Shown: positions 45,116-54,873, counted from the first letter of the stretch. The stretch is DNA of 64,000 nt from Pseudomonas sp. ANT_J12 (GCF_008370045.1 NZ_VOBN01000002.1:62001-126000), one strand, 5' to 3'. Notes: a model not told the origin generated them from the sequence alone. Made by a program: numbers and translations.

Positions 45116-46060
45116 ATGATCCACGACACTTTCTGGCTGACCGCGAGTGATCACAGCCGCCTCTTCGTCAACCAGTGGCTGCCCACCCCGCCGTTAAAAG
45201 CGGTGATCCTGCTGGCCCATGGCATGGCCGAGCACAGCGGTCGCTACGCCCGGCTCGCGGAAAAACTCTGCGCTCAGGGCTATGGCGTCTACGCCCCGGA
45301 CCTGCGAGGACATGGCAAAACTTCCGAAAACGGCACGCTCGGCCATTTCGCCGATGACGATGGCTGGTGCAAAGTCGTCGGCGACCTCGCCAGCCTCAAC
45401 CAGCACATCGGCCAGCACCACCCTGGCGTACCAATCGTATTGCTCGGCCACAGCATGGGCAGCTACATCGCCCAGGCCTACCTGCTGCACCACAGCGCCA
45501 GCCTGCACGGGGCGATTCTCAGTGGTTCGAACTTCCAGCCCGTGGCGCTTTATCGCGCGGCGCGGCAAATCGCCCGGCTCGAACGGCTGCGTCAGGGACC
45601 GAAGGGCCGCAGCGCGCTGATCGAGTTCCTGTCGTTCGGCTCGTTCAACAAGCAATTCAAACCCGCGCGTACCAAATTCGATTGGCTGAGCCGCGATCCG
45701 ACAGAAGTCGATCTGTACGCCAACGACCCGTTCTGCGGCTTTCGCTGCACCAATCAACTGTGGATCGACTTGCTCGGCGGGTTGCAGCAAATCAGCAAAG
45801 CGTCCAATCTCGCCCAGGTCGATCCGGGCCTGCCCTTGCTGGTAATGGGCGGCGAATGTGATCCGGTGAGCGAAGGCAAGCGTCTGAAAGATCTGGCCCA
45901 TGCGCTGCGCGCGGCCGGCAGCCAGAACCTGCAATTGAATATTTACCCGCAGGCGCGCCACGAACTGTTCAACGAGAGCAACCGCGATGAAGTGACCGCC
46001 GATGTACTGAACTGGATCGCCCAGGCGCTCAGCCACCGCCGTCCGGCCAGAACCGAATAG
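45116..46060 (+). CDS. Alpha/beta hydrolase, monoacylglycerol-lipase-like
   Basis: A 314-residue serine hydrolase. The nucleophile elbow GHSMG has Ser113, the early HGMAEHSGRY motif is typical of monoacylglycerol lipases and lysophospholipases, and the Asp and His partners lie in GGECDPVSEG and RHELFNE. It probably releases fatty acids that feed the adjacent acyl-CoA ligases. Divergent from fadD2, followed closely by phaJ. Confidence 0.87.
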   Translation: MIHDTFWLTASDHSRLFVNQWLPTPPLKAVILLAHGMAEHSGRYARLAEKLCAQGYGVYAPDLRGHGKTSENGTLGHFADDDGWCKVVGDLASLNQHIGQHHPGVPIVLLGHSMGSYIAQAYLLHHSASLHGAILSGSNFQPVALYRAARQIARLERLRQGPKGRSALIEFLSFGSFNKQFKPARTKFDWLSRDPTEVDLYANDPFCGFRCTNQLWIDLLGGLQQISKASNLAQVDPGLPLLVMGGECDPVSEGKRLKDLAHALRAAGSQNLQLNIYPQARHELFNESNRDEVTADVLNWIAQALSHRRPARTE

Positions 46061-46114
46061 TTTTTCGAACAGTTTTTTTGTGGATTTTTTTATTCGTCAC
46101 AGGAATTGAGACAG

Positions 46115-46585
46115 ATGACCCAGGTTACCAACACCCCTTACGAAGCCCTTGAAGTCGGCCAGACCGCCAGCTATAGCAAGACCGTCGAAGAGCGCGACAT
46201 TCAGTTGTTCGCCGCGATGTCGGGCGATCACAACCCGGTGCACCTGGACGCCGAATTCGCGGCCGGCACCATGTTCAAGGAACGCATCGCCCACGGCATG
46301 TTCAGCGGCGCGCTGATCAGTGCCGCCGTGGCCTGCGAGTTGCCCGGGCCGGGGACTATTTATATCGGTCAGCAGATGAGCTTCCAGAAACCGGTAAAAA
46401 TCGGCGACACCCTGACCGTGCGTCTGGAAATCCTCGAGAAACTGCCGAAGTTTCGCGTGCGCATTGCCACTCGCGTGTTCAACCAGCGCGATGAGTTGGT
46501 GGTGGATGGCGAGGCCGAGATTCTGGCACCGCGCAAGCAGCAGACCGTGACGTTGCCAGTGTTGCCAGCGATCAGCATTGGCTGA
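46115..46585 (+). CDS. phaJ: (R)-specific enoyl-CoA hydratase, MaoC family
   Basis: A 156-residue hot-dog-fold hydratase. The hydratase motif D-x4-H reads SGDHNPVHLDAEFA, with FKERIAHGMFSGAL following. Relatives (PhaJ1) convert beta-oxidation enoyl-CoA to (R)-3-hydroxyacyl-CoA for polyhydroxyalkanoate synthesis. Size and neighbourhood match PhaJ1 of P. aeruginosa and P. putida. The ATG at 46115 follows AGGAATTGAGACAG. Confidence 0.88.
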   Translation: MTQVTNTPYEALEVGQTASYSKTVEERDIQLFAAMSGDHNPVHLDAEFAAGTMFKERIAHGMFSGALISAAVACELPGPGTIYIGQQMSFQKPVKIGDTLTVRLEILEKLPKFRVRIATRVFNQRDELVVDGEAEILAPRKQQTVTLPVLPAISIG

Positions 46586-46723
46586 CTGTGGCGAGGGGGC
46601 TTGTCCCCGTTGGGGGGCGAAGCGCCCCCCCCAAAAAAACCGGCACCTCGTTTGGTCTGGTAATCCGCGAATACCGGTTTCACGACTGCTGCGCAGCCGA
46701 ACGGGGGCAAGCCCCCTCGCCAC
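46586..46723. repeat. Family B palindromic repeat
   Basis: CTGTGGCGAGGGGGCTTGTC at the left and GCAAGCCCCCTCGCCACA at the right, beginning at the base after the phaJ stop codon. Confidence 0.82.
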
Positions 46724-46754
46724 AATGGTCGATGTGGCCGCACTAACTGCGAGC

Positions 46755-46788
46755 ACAAAAAAAACGCCAGTCAGACTGGCGTTTTTTA
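46755..46788. terminator. Bidirectional Rho-independent terminator
   Basis: AAAAAAAACGCCAG - TCAGA - CTGGCGTTTTTT between the convergent phaJ and DUF2383 genes. Confidence 0.88.
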
Positions 46789-46804
46789 TTACCGCGACAA
46801 GTGC

Positions 46805-47272
46805 TTAAGAACGAGCACGCGCCTGGTTACGCAGGGCTTTGACCTGATCGTGATTACGTTGCACGCCGTGGTACTGACGTTCAACCAGGTCACGAATACC
46901 CACCAGGTTATGCTTGGTGATTTTTTCCAGCGCTTCTTTGTACGCCTTCAACGCATGGTCTTCACCGCGTTCGGCTTCGTTCAGCACGGCTTCTTCATCC
47001 TTGCCGGTGAATATTGCTTTCACGTCCACCCAGCGACGATGCAGATCACCGCTGACGCTGGTCGAGGTTTCCGGATCGCCGCCCAGCCTACGAACTTCCG
47101 CTTGCAGTTCGGCAGCTGCGGTGGCGCAATCGGCAGAACGGGTCACGAACAGCGTTTTGAGTTCTGGGTGCTTGATGTCTTCAGCGCAAGTCTTGAACCC
47201 TTCCTGACCGTCTTTGCTGGTTTCAATCAGGTCGTTGAGTACAGAGATGGCTTCTTTATTCACGTCGGTCAT
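46805..47272 (-). CDS. DUF2383 / PA2169-type four-helix-bundle protein
   Basis: A 155-residue helical protein (NKEAISVLNDLIETSKDGQEGF; ELQAEVRRLGGDPETSTSVSG; GEDHALKAYKEAL). The pattern suggests a ferritin-like four-helix bundle, as in the PA2169 family of stress-associated proteins. Metal-binding residues are not complete by eye. The start at 47272 is supported by a GAGGAATTGAAA leader. Confidence 0.8.
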   Translation of the reverse strand: MTDVNKEAISVLNDLIETSKDGQEGFKTCAEDIKHPELKTLFVTRSADCATAAAELQAEVRRLGGDPETSTSVSGDLHRRWVDVKAIFTGKDEEAVLNEAERGEDHALKAYKEALEKITKHNLVGIRDLVERQYHGVQRNHDQVKALRNQARARS

Positions 47273-47475
47273 TTTCAATTCCTCGCGGTTTGATGAAAGA
47301 TGCAATAGCTATTGCAGCCCGCATGCCAGCTTTGAATTGAACATTTATTCCTTATTTTTCAATAAGTTAATTTATAAGTAAAAATCTGTATCCGCTTTAT
47401 TTGCATGATCTGTCATTTGGCCTGCATGCAGAATGCCTGTATTTTCGAAGCTGTTTGAATCAAGACGACTGATTG

Positions 47476-47712
47476 ATGAATCCTCAAAAGCTCGAACTGC
47501 TGATTACCCGCGAAATGCCCTTCGGCAAATACAAGGGCCGCATCATCGCCGACCTGCCCGGCCAGTACCTGAACTGGTTCGCCCGCGAAGGATTTCCTCA
47601 CGGCGAACTGGGCGGCTTATTGGCGCTGATGCAGGAAATCGACCACAACGGTTTATCGGAACTGCTCGACCCGCTGCGCGCCAAACATGGCAAGCCAGCC
47701 CCCCGCCACTGA
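47476..47712 (+). CDS. DUF3820-family protein
   Basis: A 78-residue protein of the DUF3820 type (MPFGKYKGRIIADLPGQYLNWFAREGFP), a compact fold named after a quorum-regulated factor in P. aeruginosa. The function is unknown. It lies 16 bases upstream of the aminotransferase-like gene and may be cotranscribed with it. Confidence 0.8.
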   Translation: MNPQKLELLITREMPFGKYKGRIIADLPGQYLNWFAREGFPHGELGGLLALMQEIDHNGLSELLDPLRAKHGKPAPRH

Positions 47713-47728
47713 ACCGACTGAGTAGCCC

Positions 47729-48910
47729 ATGCCCGATAACACCCGCCGTGCCCGTGATGAGTCCTTCTGGCAAACCTTTGCCGACCGTTACGCGGTCGAA
47801 CCTGGCCCCATCAACCTGGAGAACGGTTACTTCGGGCGTATGTCGCGCACGGTGGTCGAGGAGTATCAGCGCAATATCGAGCTGATCAACCGCAGTAACT
47901 CGGTGCATGTGCGCCAGCATTTCGAGCAGACCGAAAGCCTGGACATCCGGGCGCAGCTGGCCGAGATGATGGGCGTGCGGGCGCATTCCATCGCCCTCAC
48001 CCGCAACGCCTCGGACGGCCTGCAATCGCTGATCCGCAACTACAACCGCTTGCAACCCGGCGATCAGGTGCTGCTCTGCGATCTGGAGTACGACACGGTC
48101 AAAGGCGCCATGCGTTGGCTAGCCCGTCATCGCGGCGTGGAAGTGATCGAAATCGACCACCAGCACCCTGCCACTTTCGACAGTTTGCTCGCCACCTACC
48201 GCGAAGCGTTCGTGCGTTATCCGCGCCTCAAGCTGATGGCCCTGACCCACGTCACCCACCGCACCGGCCTGGTGATGCCGGTGGAGGCGATTGCCGCGCT
48301 CGCCAAGGAGCACGGCGTCGATGTGATCCTCGACGGCGCCCACGCCCTGGGCCAGATGGAATTCGATCTGGAATCCCTGGGCATCGCCTTCGCCGGCTAC
48401 AACCTGCACAAATGGATCGGCGCCCCGCTGACCCTGGGCTTCATTTACATCGCGCCCCAGCGTCTGGCCGACATCGACCCGGACATGGGCGAGATGCATT
48501 TCCCGATCAACGACATCCGCGCCCGCACGCCGTACAGCACACCGAACATCCCGGCATTGATGACCCTGCCACTGGTGCTCGAAGAGCATCAGGCCATGGG
48601 AGGTTCCGCCGCCAAGGGCGCACGGCTCAACTACCTGCGTAATCGCTGGGTCAACGCCGTGCGCGACCTGCCGGGCATCGAAGTCATGACCCCGGACGAT
48701 CCCCGGCTGTATTGCGGCATTACCTCGATGCGCTTTACCCGCCACGCCGATCAGCACCTCATGGCCGAACGGCTGCTCAATGAGTACAACCTGTTCACCG
48801 TGGCCCGCAGCGGCGCCGCCAGCGGACCGTGCATCCGCATCACCCCGGGACTGACCACCACCGCCGCCGACGTGGAGCGGCTGGCCCAGGCGCTGACCGA
48901 GCTGCGTTGA
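47729..48910 (+). CDS. Class V aminotransferase-fold protein (isopenicillin-N-epimerase-like)
   Basis: A 393-residue PLP enzyme. The cofactor lysine is in GYNLHKWIGAPLTLGF and the PLP-binding aspartate in DGAHALGQ. NGYFGRMSRTVVEEYQ and THVTHRTGLVMP match the branch annotated as isopenicillin N epimerase-like or cysteine-desulfurase-like. The actual reaction is unknown. The dioxygenase gene is convergent with a three-base gap. Confidence 0.85.
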   Translation: MPDNTRRARDESFWQTFADRYAVEPGPINLENGYFGRMSRTVVEEYQRNIELINRSNSVHVRQHFEQTESLDIRAQLAEMMGVRAHSIALTRNASDGLQSLIRNYNRLQPGDQVLLCDLEYDTVKGAMRWLARHRGVEVIEIDHQHPATFDSLLATYREAFVRYPRLKLMALTHVTHRTGLVMPVEAIAALAKEHGVDVILDGAHALGQMEFDLESLGIAFAGYNLHKWIGAPLTLGFIYIAPQRLADIDPDMGEMHFPINDIRARTPYSTPNIPALMTLPLVLEEHQAMGGSAAKGARLNYLRNRWVNAVRDLPGIEVMTPDDPRLYCGITSMRFTRHADQHLMAERLLNEYNLFTVARSGAASGPCIRITPGLTTTAADVERLAQALTELR

Positions 48911-48913
48911 GGC

Positions 48914-49636
48914 CTACACCGTGTACTTGTCGAAGTCCTCGGGCCTGATCTGCGTCGACACTGCAAAGGTGTCGATGCCGATGGTCAGGTGCCCGAAGAA
49001 ACCGTCTTCATGGGTATCACGGCCGATGCTGTGAACGGTCAGGGTCGAGGCTTCACCGCCCATGTTGGCGTAGATCTCATCCTGAGCGTTGGTTGGCGCC
49101 GTCACTGTCCGGCCGCTATACGCCTTGGCGTTCAGCACCGACCGTGAGGCGACCTCCGGAAAATAAAGCTGCCCGACCCAGGCAACGTGCCGCTCTTCCA
49201 GATAGTTGTTACCACCGGTGATTCGCACCGCCACATGAATATGCAGCGCACGGCCGGCATAGAAGCCCGGATAAACCGTGGTAAAGCGCACCACGCCCTT
49301 GTTGTCGCTGAACTGCCCGCCGCGCAGGTAAGTGTCGTCGTCGGTGCGTGGAATCGAACCGATGCTGTCAGCATCGACTTCCTGGTCCGGGTTGACCTTG
49401 CTCCAGCCCGAATACGCGCCCCTGGCATTGCAGTGCCAGATATCCACCAACGCCCCGGTTACCGGCTCGCCGGTCATGGCATCGACAATCACCAGCCGCA
49501 GCACCAGCGGAATGCCGTCCTGGCCTTCGCTGATGTTTCTTCGGATGAGCTTGGGGTTGCGAAAATACGGGCCGGCGATCTGTTCCGGGGTGAGCAGGCA
49601 AACCGGTTCGCGGGGAGTAGCTGAGGTGTAATCCAT
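48914..49636 (-). CDS. Intradiol ring-cleavage dioxygenase family protein, copy 1
   Basis: A 240-residue protein of the catechol/protocatechuate dioxygenase superfamily. The non-haem iron ligands are visible: Y75 (DIWHCNARGAYSGW), Y126 (VYPGFYAGR), H132 and H134 (HIHV). The Y-to-H spacing is short, as in the single-subunit subgroup rather than true catechol dioxygenases. The substrate is unknown. A paralogue lies directly upstream. Confidence 0.82.
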   Translation of the reverse strand: MDYTSATPREPVCLLTPEQIAGPYFRNPKLIRRNISEGQDGIPLVLRLVIVDAMTGEPVTGALVDIWHCNARGAYSGWSKVNPDQEVDADSIGSIPRTDDDTYLRGGQFSDNKGVVRFTTVYPGFYAGRALHIHVAVRITGGNNYLEERHVAWVGQLYFPEVASRSVLNAKAYSGRTVTAPTNAQDEIYANMGGEASTLTVHSIGRDTHEDGFFGHLTIGIDTFAVSTQIRPEDFDKYTV

Positions 49637-49783
49637 GAGGTTCTCTCTTCCATAAGATGCTGCCAAGGATAGAGAGAGAGGCCGTGCGGGAGGCGATAAC
49701 TATGTATCGGAAAATGTTTTTTATGTCGGTGCGGAGGATCTTGTACGCAGACAACCGATGCCCTCGTCGTACAGGACGTACAC

Positions 49784-49818
49784 AACAAAAGTGCCGGACT
49801 TTGCCGGCACTTCCTTTT
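49784..49818 (-). terminator. Terminator of dioxygenase copy 2
   Basis: AAGTGCCGG / CCGGCACTT with TTTTGTT on the minus strand, directly after the stop codon at 49824. Confidence 0.82.
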
Positions 49819-49823
49819 GTGTT

Positions 49824-50564
49824 TTAAACGGTGTCTTTATAAAAGTCTTCTGGCGTAATGTGCGCGGAAAGAGCATCGGGGTCGACACCAATCACGACAG
49901 TTCCCAATAACCGCTCCTGCGCGGTGCCACGGTAGATCCATTCCATATCCATCAGTGTGCCGAAGCCGTGCATTTCGCTGTAGATTTCATCCTGTTCATT
50001 GGTCAGGCGAGTAATCTTTCGACCGGCGTAGCCTGGAAGTTCACTGATGTGCGAAGAGATGGATTCAGGCACATACAGTTGACCAACATAGGCTACATGC
50101 CGGTCATTATTGTGTTCATCCAACTTTCTGACGGCCACGTGAACATGGATGGACCGGCCCGCATAGAACCCGGGAAACACCGATCGAAAACTGCAATTAC
50201 CGAGTACATTGGTAAAGCCACAACCTCTGAGATAACTGTCTTCGTCGGTACGGGGAATAGAGCCGATCTCACCGGACAGCGCTTCCTTATCAGGATCTAC
50301 CTCGCTCCATCCCGAGTATCGGCCTTGGGCATTACAATGCCAGATGTCCACCAGCAGACCTTCAATCGGTTCACAGGTCTTCACATTGACGATACTCAGA
50401 ATCAACTCCATCGGCACACCCTCGGCGCCCTCGGTAATATCATATCGATGAAGTCGGTCATTACGGAAATAAGGGCCCGCAATTTGCTCAGGCGAAAATA
50501 CGCACATGGCAGCGCGGGTCTTTTCAAGTTCGTGAGAGCGTTCAGCGTCAATAACAGTTTCCAT
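49824..50564 (-). CDS. Intradiol ring-cleavage dioxygenase family protein, copy 2
   Basis: A 246-residue paralogue of the preceding protein, roughly half identical by eye. It keeps the same metal ligands (GRYSGW, VFPGFYAGR, HVHV). Its base composition is less GC-rich than copy 1. The start is uncertain: the ATG at 50564 has AGGGA seven bases upstream, while an in-frame ATG at 50582 has AGG only. The substrate is unknown. Confidence 0.78.
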   Translation of the reverse strand: METVIDAERSHELEKTRAAMCVFSPEQIAGPYFRNDRLHRYDITEGAEGVPMELILSIVNVKTCEPIEGLLVDIWHCNAQGRYSGWSEVDPDKEALSGEIGSIPRTDEDSYLRGCGFTNVLGNCSFRSVFPGFYAGRSIHVHVAVRKLDEHNNDRHVAYVGQLYVPESISSHISELPGYAGRKITRLTNEQDEIYSEMHGFGTLMDMEWIYRGTAQERLLGTVVIGVDPDALSAHITPEDFYKDTV

Positions 50565-50697
50565 CAGAATATCCCTATTCATGTTTAATACCTGTTCAGT
50601 ACAGGTGACCGACGCAGAATATACAAACACACTAACTAAAGGGACAACATTGTTGTTTAAAGTTATGACGTTCGCCCGAGCAATCAAATATCACGGG

Positions 50698-50735
50698 CAA
50701 AAAAAAAACGGTGCACCGACCAAGCGCACCGTAAA
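50698..50735 (-). terminator. Rho-independent terminator of eda
   Basis: ACGGTGC / GCACCGT with a run of ten T on the minus strand, about 40 bases past the eda stop codon. Confidence 0.85.
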
Positions 50736-50773
50736 GCCGTAGAACACACAACGAAGTGTTTGGTAACTACTAA

Positions 50774-51439
50774 TCAGTCCAGCAGCGCCAACGCCTCGGC
50801 GGTGCATTCCTGAATGCGGGCCCAGTCGCCGTTCTTGATCCATTCCGGATCAAGCATCCAGCTACCGCCCACGCACATCACGTTTTTCAACGCCATGTAG
50901 CTCTTGATGTTGGCCGGGCTCACGCCGCCAGTCGGGCAGAATTTCACTTCGCCGAACGGGCCACCCAAGGCCTTGATGGCCGCGACGCCGCCGCTGACTT
51001 CCGCCGGGAACAGCTTGAAGCGGCGATAACCCAGGCCATAGCCTTCCATGATGCCGGAGGCGTTGCTGATGCCGGGCAACAGCGGGATCGGGCTATCGAC
51101 ACTGGCTTCGAGCAGGTCACGGGTAATGCCTGGGGTGACGATGAATTGCGAACCGGCCCTTTCGGCGGCGGCGAGCATGGTGCGATCGAGCACGGTGCCG
51201 GCACCGGTCACCAGTTCCGGACGCTGCTCACGCAGAATCTGAATGGCTTTAAGGCCGAACTGCGAGCGCAGGGTCACTTCCAGGGCGGTCAGGCCACCGG
51301 CGGCCAGGGCGTCGGCCAGGGGCAGGACGTCCTGTTCGCGAGCGATGGTGATCACCGGCAAAATCCGCGCCTTGGCACAGAGGCTGTCGATCAGGGCAAC
51401 TTTATCCGCCATGGAAACGGTCGGGGATGTCTTTGTCAT
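50774..51439 (-). CDS. eda: KDPG aldolase
   Basis: A 221-residue aldolase that splits 2-keto-3-deoxy-6-phosphogluconate into pyruvate and glyceraldehyde 3-phosphate. The Schiff-base lysine lies in RRFKLFPAE, and LEVTLRS, GAGTVLD and CPTGGVS are conserved family segments. It is the third gene of the zwf-pgl-eda unit, 17 bases after pgl. Confidence 0.93.
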   Translation of the reverse strand: MTKTSPTVSMADKVALIDSLCAKARILPVITIAREQDVLPLADALAAGGLTALEVTLRSQFGLKAIQILREQRPELVTGAGTVLDRTMLAAAERAGSQFIVTPGITRDLLEASVDSPIPLLPGISNASGIMEGYGLGYRRFKLFPAEVSGGVAAIKALGGPFGEVKFCPTGGVSPANIKSYMALKNVMCVGGSWMLDPEWIKNGDWARIQECTAEALALLD

Positions 51440-51456
51440 AGCGGCTGATCCTTGGC

Positions 51457-52170
51457 TCATGGGCACCAGTAAATCTCTAACGTAGGTTGCAGAAACGCGC
51501 GAATCGGCATGGCAGCGACATCGTCACCGGCCAATGCGGCACTCAAAGTGGTCAGTTTGGACTGACCGGAAATCGATAGAACGGTGGTCTTGGCCGACGC
51601 CAGCAGCGCACGGCTCATGGTCAGGCGCTGATGGGGCACGGTGGGTGCCAGCATCGGATAGCAACGGCGCGTGCCGTCGACTTTCAAGGCCTCGGCCAGG
51701 TTCGGGCTGTTGGGGAACAGTGACGCGGTGTGACCGTCGTCGCCCATGCCCAAAATCAGCACGTCGATCGGCGGCAATTCCGCGAGCAAGCGATCCGCCT
51801 GCTCCGCTGCCAGCTCAAGGTTGGCGGTGGCGCTATAAAGGCTCAAAAACTGCGCCTTGGCCGCCGGGCCTTGCAGCAGGTAACGCTTGAGCAGGCCGGC
51901 ATTGCTGTCGGCGTGTTCCACCGGCACCCAGCGCTCGTCGGCCAGGGTCACGACGACCTTGGACCAGTCCAGCTTTTGCTTGGCCAGGTTCTGGAAGAAC
52001 GCCACCGGGCTACGGCCACCGGACACCACCAGCGTCGCGGCGCCGCGTGCGTCGATGGCATCGCTCAAATGCTTGGCGACATTCAGCGCCAAACCATCGG
52101 CCAGCAACACCGGGCTCTTGAACTCATGGGCGTTGACGCCCTGAGGCAGTTGCAAATTAGATATCGCCAT
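51457..52170 (-). CDS. pgl: 6-phosphogluconolactonase
   Basis: A 237-residue lactonase of the NagB/DevB-type family with DERWVP and [13 protein letters not shown]. It hydrolyses 6-phosphogluconolactone, the product of Zwf. Its ATG lies 14 bases inside the end of zwf, indicating translational coupling; GGGAGG precedes it. Confidence 0.92.
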   Translation of the reverse strand: MAISNLQLPQGVNAHEFKSPVLLADGLALNVAKHLSDAIDARGAATLVVSGGRSPVAFFQNLAKQKLDWSKVVVTLADERWVPVEHADSNAGLLKRYLLQGPAAKAQFLSLYSATANLELAAEQADRLLAELPPIDVLILGMGDDGHTASLFPNSPNLAEALKVDGTRRCYPMLAPTVPHQRLTMSRALLASAKTTVLSISGQSKLTTLSAALAGDDVAAMPIRAFLQPTLEIYWCP

Positions 52171-53626
52171 ACCACGACCTCCCATCCCGCGTGATCAGTG
52201 CAATGGAGCTCATCGGTCCCCAGGACCCGGCCGCGTACGGCTTGGGCGCATCACCGGATTTTTTCCACCCGGCGATCAACTGGTCACACCACTTCCACGC
52301 GGCTTCGATTTCATCTTTACGGACAAACAGGTTCTGATTGCCGCGCATTACTTCCAGCAACAACCGCTCGTAGGCATCGGGAATCCGTGCGCTGCGATAG
52401 GTGTCGGAAAAATTCAGCTGCAACGGACCGCTGCGCAGCTGCATGCCCTTGTCCAGGCCTTGTTCTTTGGTCATCACGCGCAAGGAAATGCCTTCGTCCG
52501 GTTGCAGGCGGATAATCAGCTTGTTGCTGATTTGCAGGCGCTGCTCGGGAGCGAAGATGTAGTGCGAAGGTTCCTTGAAGTGAATGACGATCTGCGACAG
52601 CTTCTGCGGCATGCGCTTGCCGGTTCGCAGGTAAAACGGCACGCCGGCCCAACGCCAGTTGCGGATGTCGGCGCGCAGGGCGACGAAGGTTTCGGTGTCG
52701 CTCTGGGTGTTGGAATTCGGTTCTTCGAGGTAGCCCGGTACCGGTTTGCCTTCGCTGTAGCCGGCGATGTACTGGCCGCGTACCACTTGGGTGGTCAGGC
52801 CTTCGGGGCTGATTGGCGCCAGGGCCTTGAGCACTTTGACTTTCTCGTCACGGATGCTATCGGCGGAGAGGTCGGCCGGCGGGTCCATGGCGATCAGGCA
52901 GAGCAGTTGCAGCAGGTGATTCTGGATCATGTCCCGCAGCTGGCCAGCCTTGTCGAAGTAACCCCAGCGGCCTTCGATCCCGACCTTTTCGGCCACGGTG
53001 ATTTCCACGTGGGAAATGTAATTCTGGTTCCACTGGGTTTCGAACAGGCTGTTGGCGAAACGCAGGGCGATCAGGTTCTGGACGGTTTCCTTGCCCAGGT
53101 AGTGGTCGATGCGGTAGGTGCGGTTCTCCGGAAAGAACTGCGCCACGGCATCGTTGACCTTGCGCGAGGATTCCAGGTCCGAACCGATGGGTTTTTCCAG
53201 CACGACACGCGTGTTTTCGGTCAGGCCGACCTTCGACAGGTTCTCGCAGATCGCACCGTAAACGGCAGCGGGTGTCGCGAAGTAGGCAATCACCCGCTGG
53301 GCGCTGCCGGCCTGTTCGGCCAGGGCAACGTAGTCTTCGGATTTGAGGAAGTCGACGTGCAGGTAGGTCAGGCGGGCGAGGAAGCGTTCGAGTACGGCCT
53401 CGTCCAGCTCCTTGGCATCGACGTAGCGGCGCAGCTCCGAGGCGATGAACGCCAGATGCTGTTGCTCGCTGCCGGGTTCACGGGCCAGCGCGATGATGCG
53501 CGAGTCCTCGTGCAACAGGCCGGCGCCGTCCAGCTGATAAAGGGCAGGAAACAGCTTGCGCAGGGCCAGATCGCCAAGGGCGCCGAACAAGGCAAAGGTG
53601 CACGGTTCTACCGTAATCGAAGGCAT
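52157..53626 (-). CDS. zwf: Glucose-6-phosphate 1-dehydrogenase
   Basis: A 489-residue enzyme, the first step from glucose 6-phosphate. The nucleotide-binding motif [12 protein letters not shown] is near the start, and the active-site RIDHYLGKE is present. It is the first gene of zwf-pgl-eda. It faces hexR, with a pseudo-palindromic HexR-type site in between. An AAGAACAA run lies five bases before the ATG. Confidence 0.94.
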   Translation of the reverse strand: MPSITVEPCTFALFGALGDLALRKLFPALYQLDGAGLLHEDSRIIALAREPGSEQQHLAFIASELRRYVDAKELDEAVLERFLARLTYLHVDFLKSEDYVALAEQAGSAQRVIAYFATPAAVYGAICENLSKVGLTENTRVVLEKPIGSDLESSRKVNDAVAQFFPENRTYRIDHYLGKETVQNLIALRFANSLFETQWNQNYISHVEITVAEKVGIEGRWGYFDKAGQLRDMIQNHLLQLLCLIAMDPPADLSADSIRDEKVKVLKALAPISPEGLTTQVVRGQYIAGYSEGKPVPGYLEEPNSNTQSDTETFVALRADIRNWRWAGVPFYLRTGKRMPQKLSQIVIHFKEPSHYIFAPEQRLQISNKLIIRLQPDEGISLRVMTKEQGLDKGMQLRSGPLQLNFSDTYRSARIPDAYERLLLEVMRGNQNLFVRKDEIEAAWKWCDQLIAGWKKSGDAPKPYAAGSWGPMSSIALITRDGRSWYGDI

Positions 53627-53631
53627 GATGT

Positions 53632-53639
53632 TTGTTCTT
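53632..53639 (-). promoter_or_regulatory. Candidate Hfq/Crc site before zwf
   Basis: Minus strand AAGAACAA, matching AANAANAA, close to the start codon. Confidence 0.4.
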
Positions 53640-53691
53640 TTATCAAGTTAAGCTACAAATACCTTTTTTCAAGGCATCACTCAAGGGAAAA

Positions 53692-53707
53692 TGTAGTAAT
53701 AACCACA
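53692..53707. promoter_or_regulatory. Candidate HexR operator between zwf and hexR
   Basis: TGTAGTAATAACCACA is an imperfect palindrome (six of eight positions symmetric) resembling the TGTARTNNNNTTACA-type HexR consensus. It sits 66 bases from the zwf start and 137 from the hexR start. Confidence 0.55.
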
Positions 53708-53843
53708 ACATTTTCGCAAAATACAGATTGCGAGTGGTGGTCGGTCGGAGCCATCAGTAGGATAGGCCACCGTGACGGGCCGCATCAAAGGCCCTTTTTG
53801 CATAGCAGAGCGCATCTTTGCGCTGCTGACTCAAGGAACATCT

Positions 53844-54713
53844 ATGGACCGCGTGCGAAATCTACTGGAACAAATCCAGAATCGCCTTGAAGACCTGAAC
53901 AAGGCCGAACGCAAAGTCGCCGAAGTGATCCTGCTCAATCCACAGCAGGCCACCCGGTTCAGCATCGCTGCCCTCGCCCAGGCCTCGAAAGTCAGCGAGC
54001 CGACGGTCAACCGTTTCTGCCGTTCGTTCGGTGTCAGCGGTTACCCGGAACTGAAACTGCAGCTGGCCCAGAGCCTGGCCAGTGGCGCGGCGTACGTCAG
54101 CCGTGCGGTCGAGGCCGATGACAATCCGGAAGCCTACACCCAGAAAATCTTCGGCAGTGCCATCGCCTCGCTGGACAGCGCTTGCCAGGCCCTGGACCCG
54201 AACCTGATCAGCCGCGCCGTCGATCTGTTGATCCAGGCCCGGCAGATCCACTTCTTCGGCCTCGGTGCTTCGGCCCCGGTGGCGCTGGATGCGCAGCACA
54301 AGTTCTTCCGCTTCAACCTGGCCGTCACCGCCCATGCCGATGTGCTGATGCAGCGCATGATTGCCTCGGTGGCGCACACCGGTGAGTTGTTCGTGATCAT
54401 TTCCTACACCGGCCGCACCCGCGAACTGGTGGAGGTGGCGCGCATTGCCCGGGAGAACGGCGCGTCGGTGCTGGGCTTGACCGCTGAGAACTCACCGCTG
54501 GCCAAGGCCAGTACCTTGAGCCTGAACATTCCGTTGCCGGAAGACACCGACATCTATATGCCGATGACCTCGCGGATTATTCAGCTGACGGTGCTGGACG
54601 TGTTGGCGACCGGCATGACCTTGCGCCGCGGGGTGGATTTCCAGCCGCATTTGCGCAAGATCAAAGAGAGTTTGAACGCGAGCCGGTATCCGGTGGGTGA
54701 CGAGTTTAATTAA
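53844..54713 (+). CDS. hexR: HexR transcriptional regulator (RpiR family)
   Basis: A 289-residue regulator with an N-terminal helix-turn-helix ([21 protein letters not shown], about residues 48-68) and a C-terminal SIS sugar-phosphate domain ([29 protein letters not shown]). HexR represses zwf and other glucose genes and is released by KDPG. The ATG at 53844 follows AAGGAACATCT. Divergent from zwf, as in other Pseudomonas. Confidence 0.93.
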   Translation: MDRVRNLLEQIQNRLEDLNKAERKVAEVILLNPQQATRFSIAALAQASKVSEPTVNRFCRSFGVSGYPELKLQLAQSLASGAAYVSRAVEADDNPEAYTQKIFGSAIASLDSACQALDPNLISRAVDLLIQARQIHFFGLGASAPVALDAQHKFFRFNLAVTAHADVLMQRMIASVAHTGELFVIISYTGRTRELVEVARIARENGASVLGLTAENSPLAKASTLSLNIPLPEDTDIYMPMTSRIIQLTVLDVLATGMTLRRGVDFQPHLRKIKESLNASRYPVGDEFN

Positions 54714-54721
54714 CCCGTAGC

Positions 54722-54752
54722 GATCGTTCCCACGCTCTGCGTGGGAACGATC
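54722..54752. repeat. Solo end of family C element (perfect palindrome)
   Basis: GATCGTTCCCACGC-TCT-GCGTGGGAACGATC: 14-bp arms and a three-base loop. This is exactly the terminal hairpin of the full elements without the centre. It may serve as a terminator of hexR. Confidence 0.8.
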
Positions 54753-54778
54753 AATATCTTCATCGGCTGTTCCGGCCT

Positions 54779-54873
54779 CTTCGCGGGCAAGCCTCGCTCC
54801 TACAGGGGGTGATGGTGGACGCGATATTGGCGACGAACCAAAAACCTGTAGGAGCGAGGCTTGCCCGCGAAGG
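54779..54873. repeat. REP pair, family A
   Basis: An inverted and a direct unit between hexR and the convergent mutarotase gene. Confidence 0.82.

Noticed and set aside
53772..53843. 24-residue extension of HexR
   Set aside because: The start at 53844 has AAGGAAC upstream and matches the usual HexR beginning ([11 protein letters not shown]).
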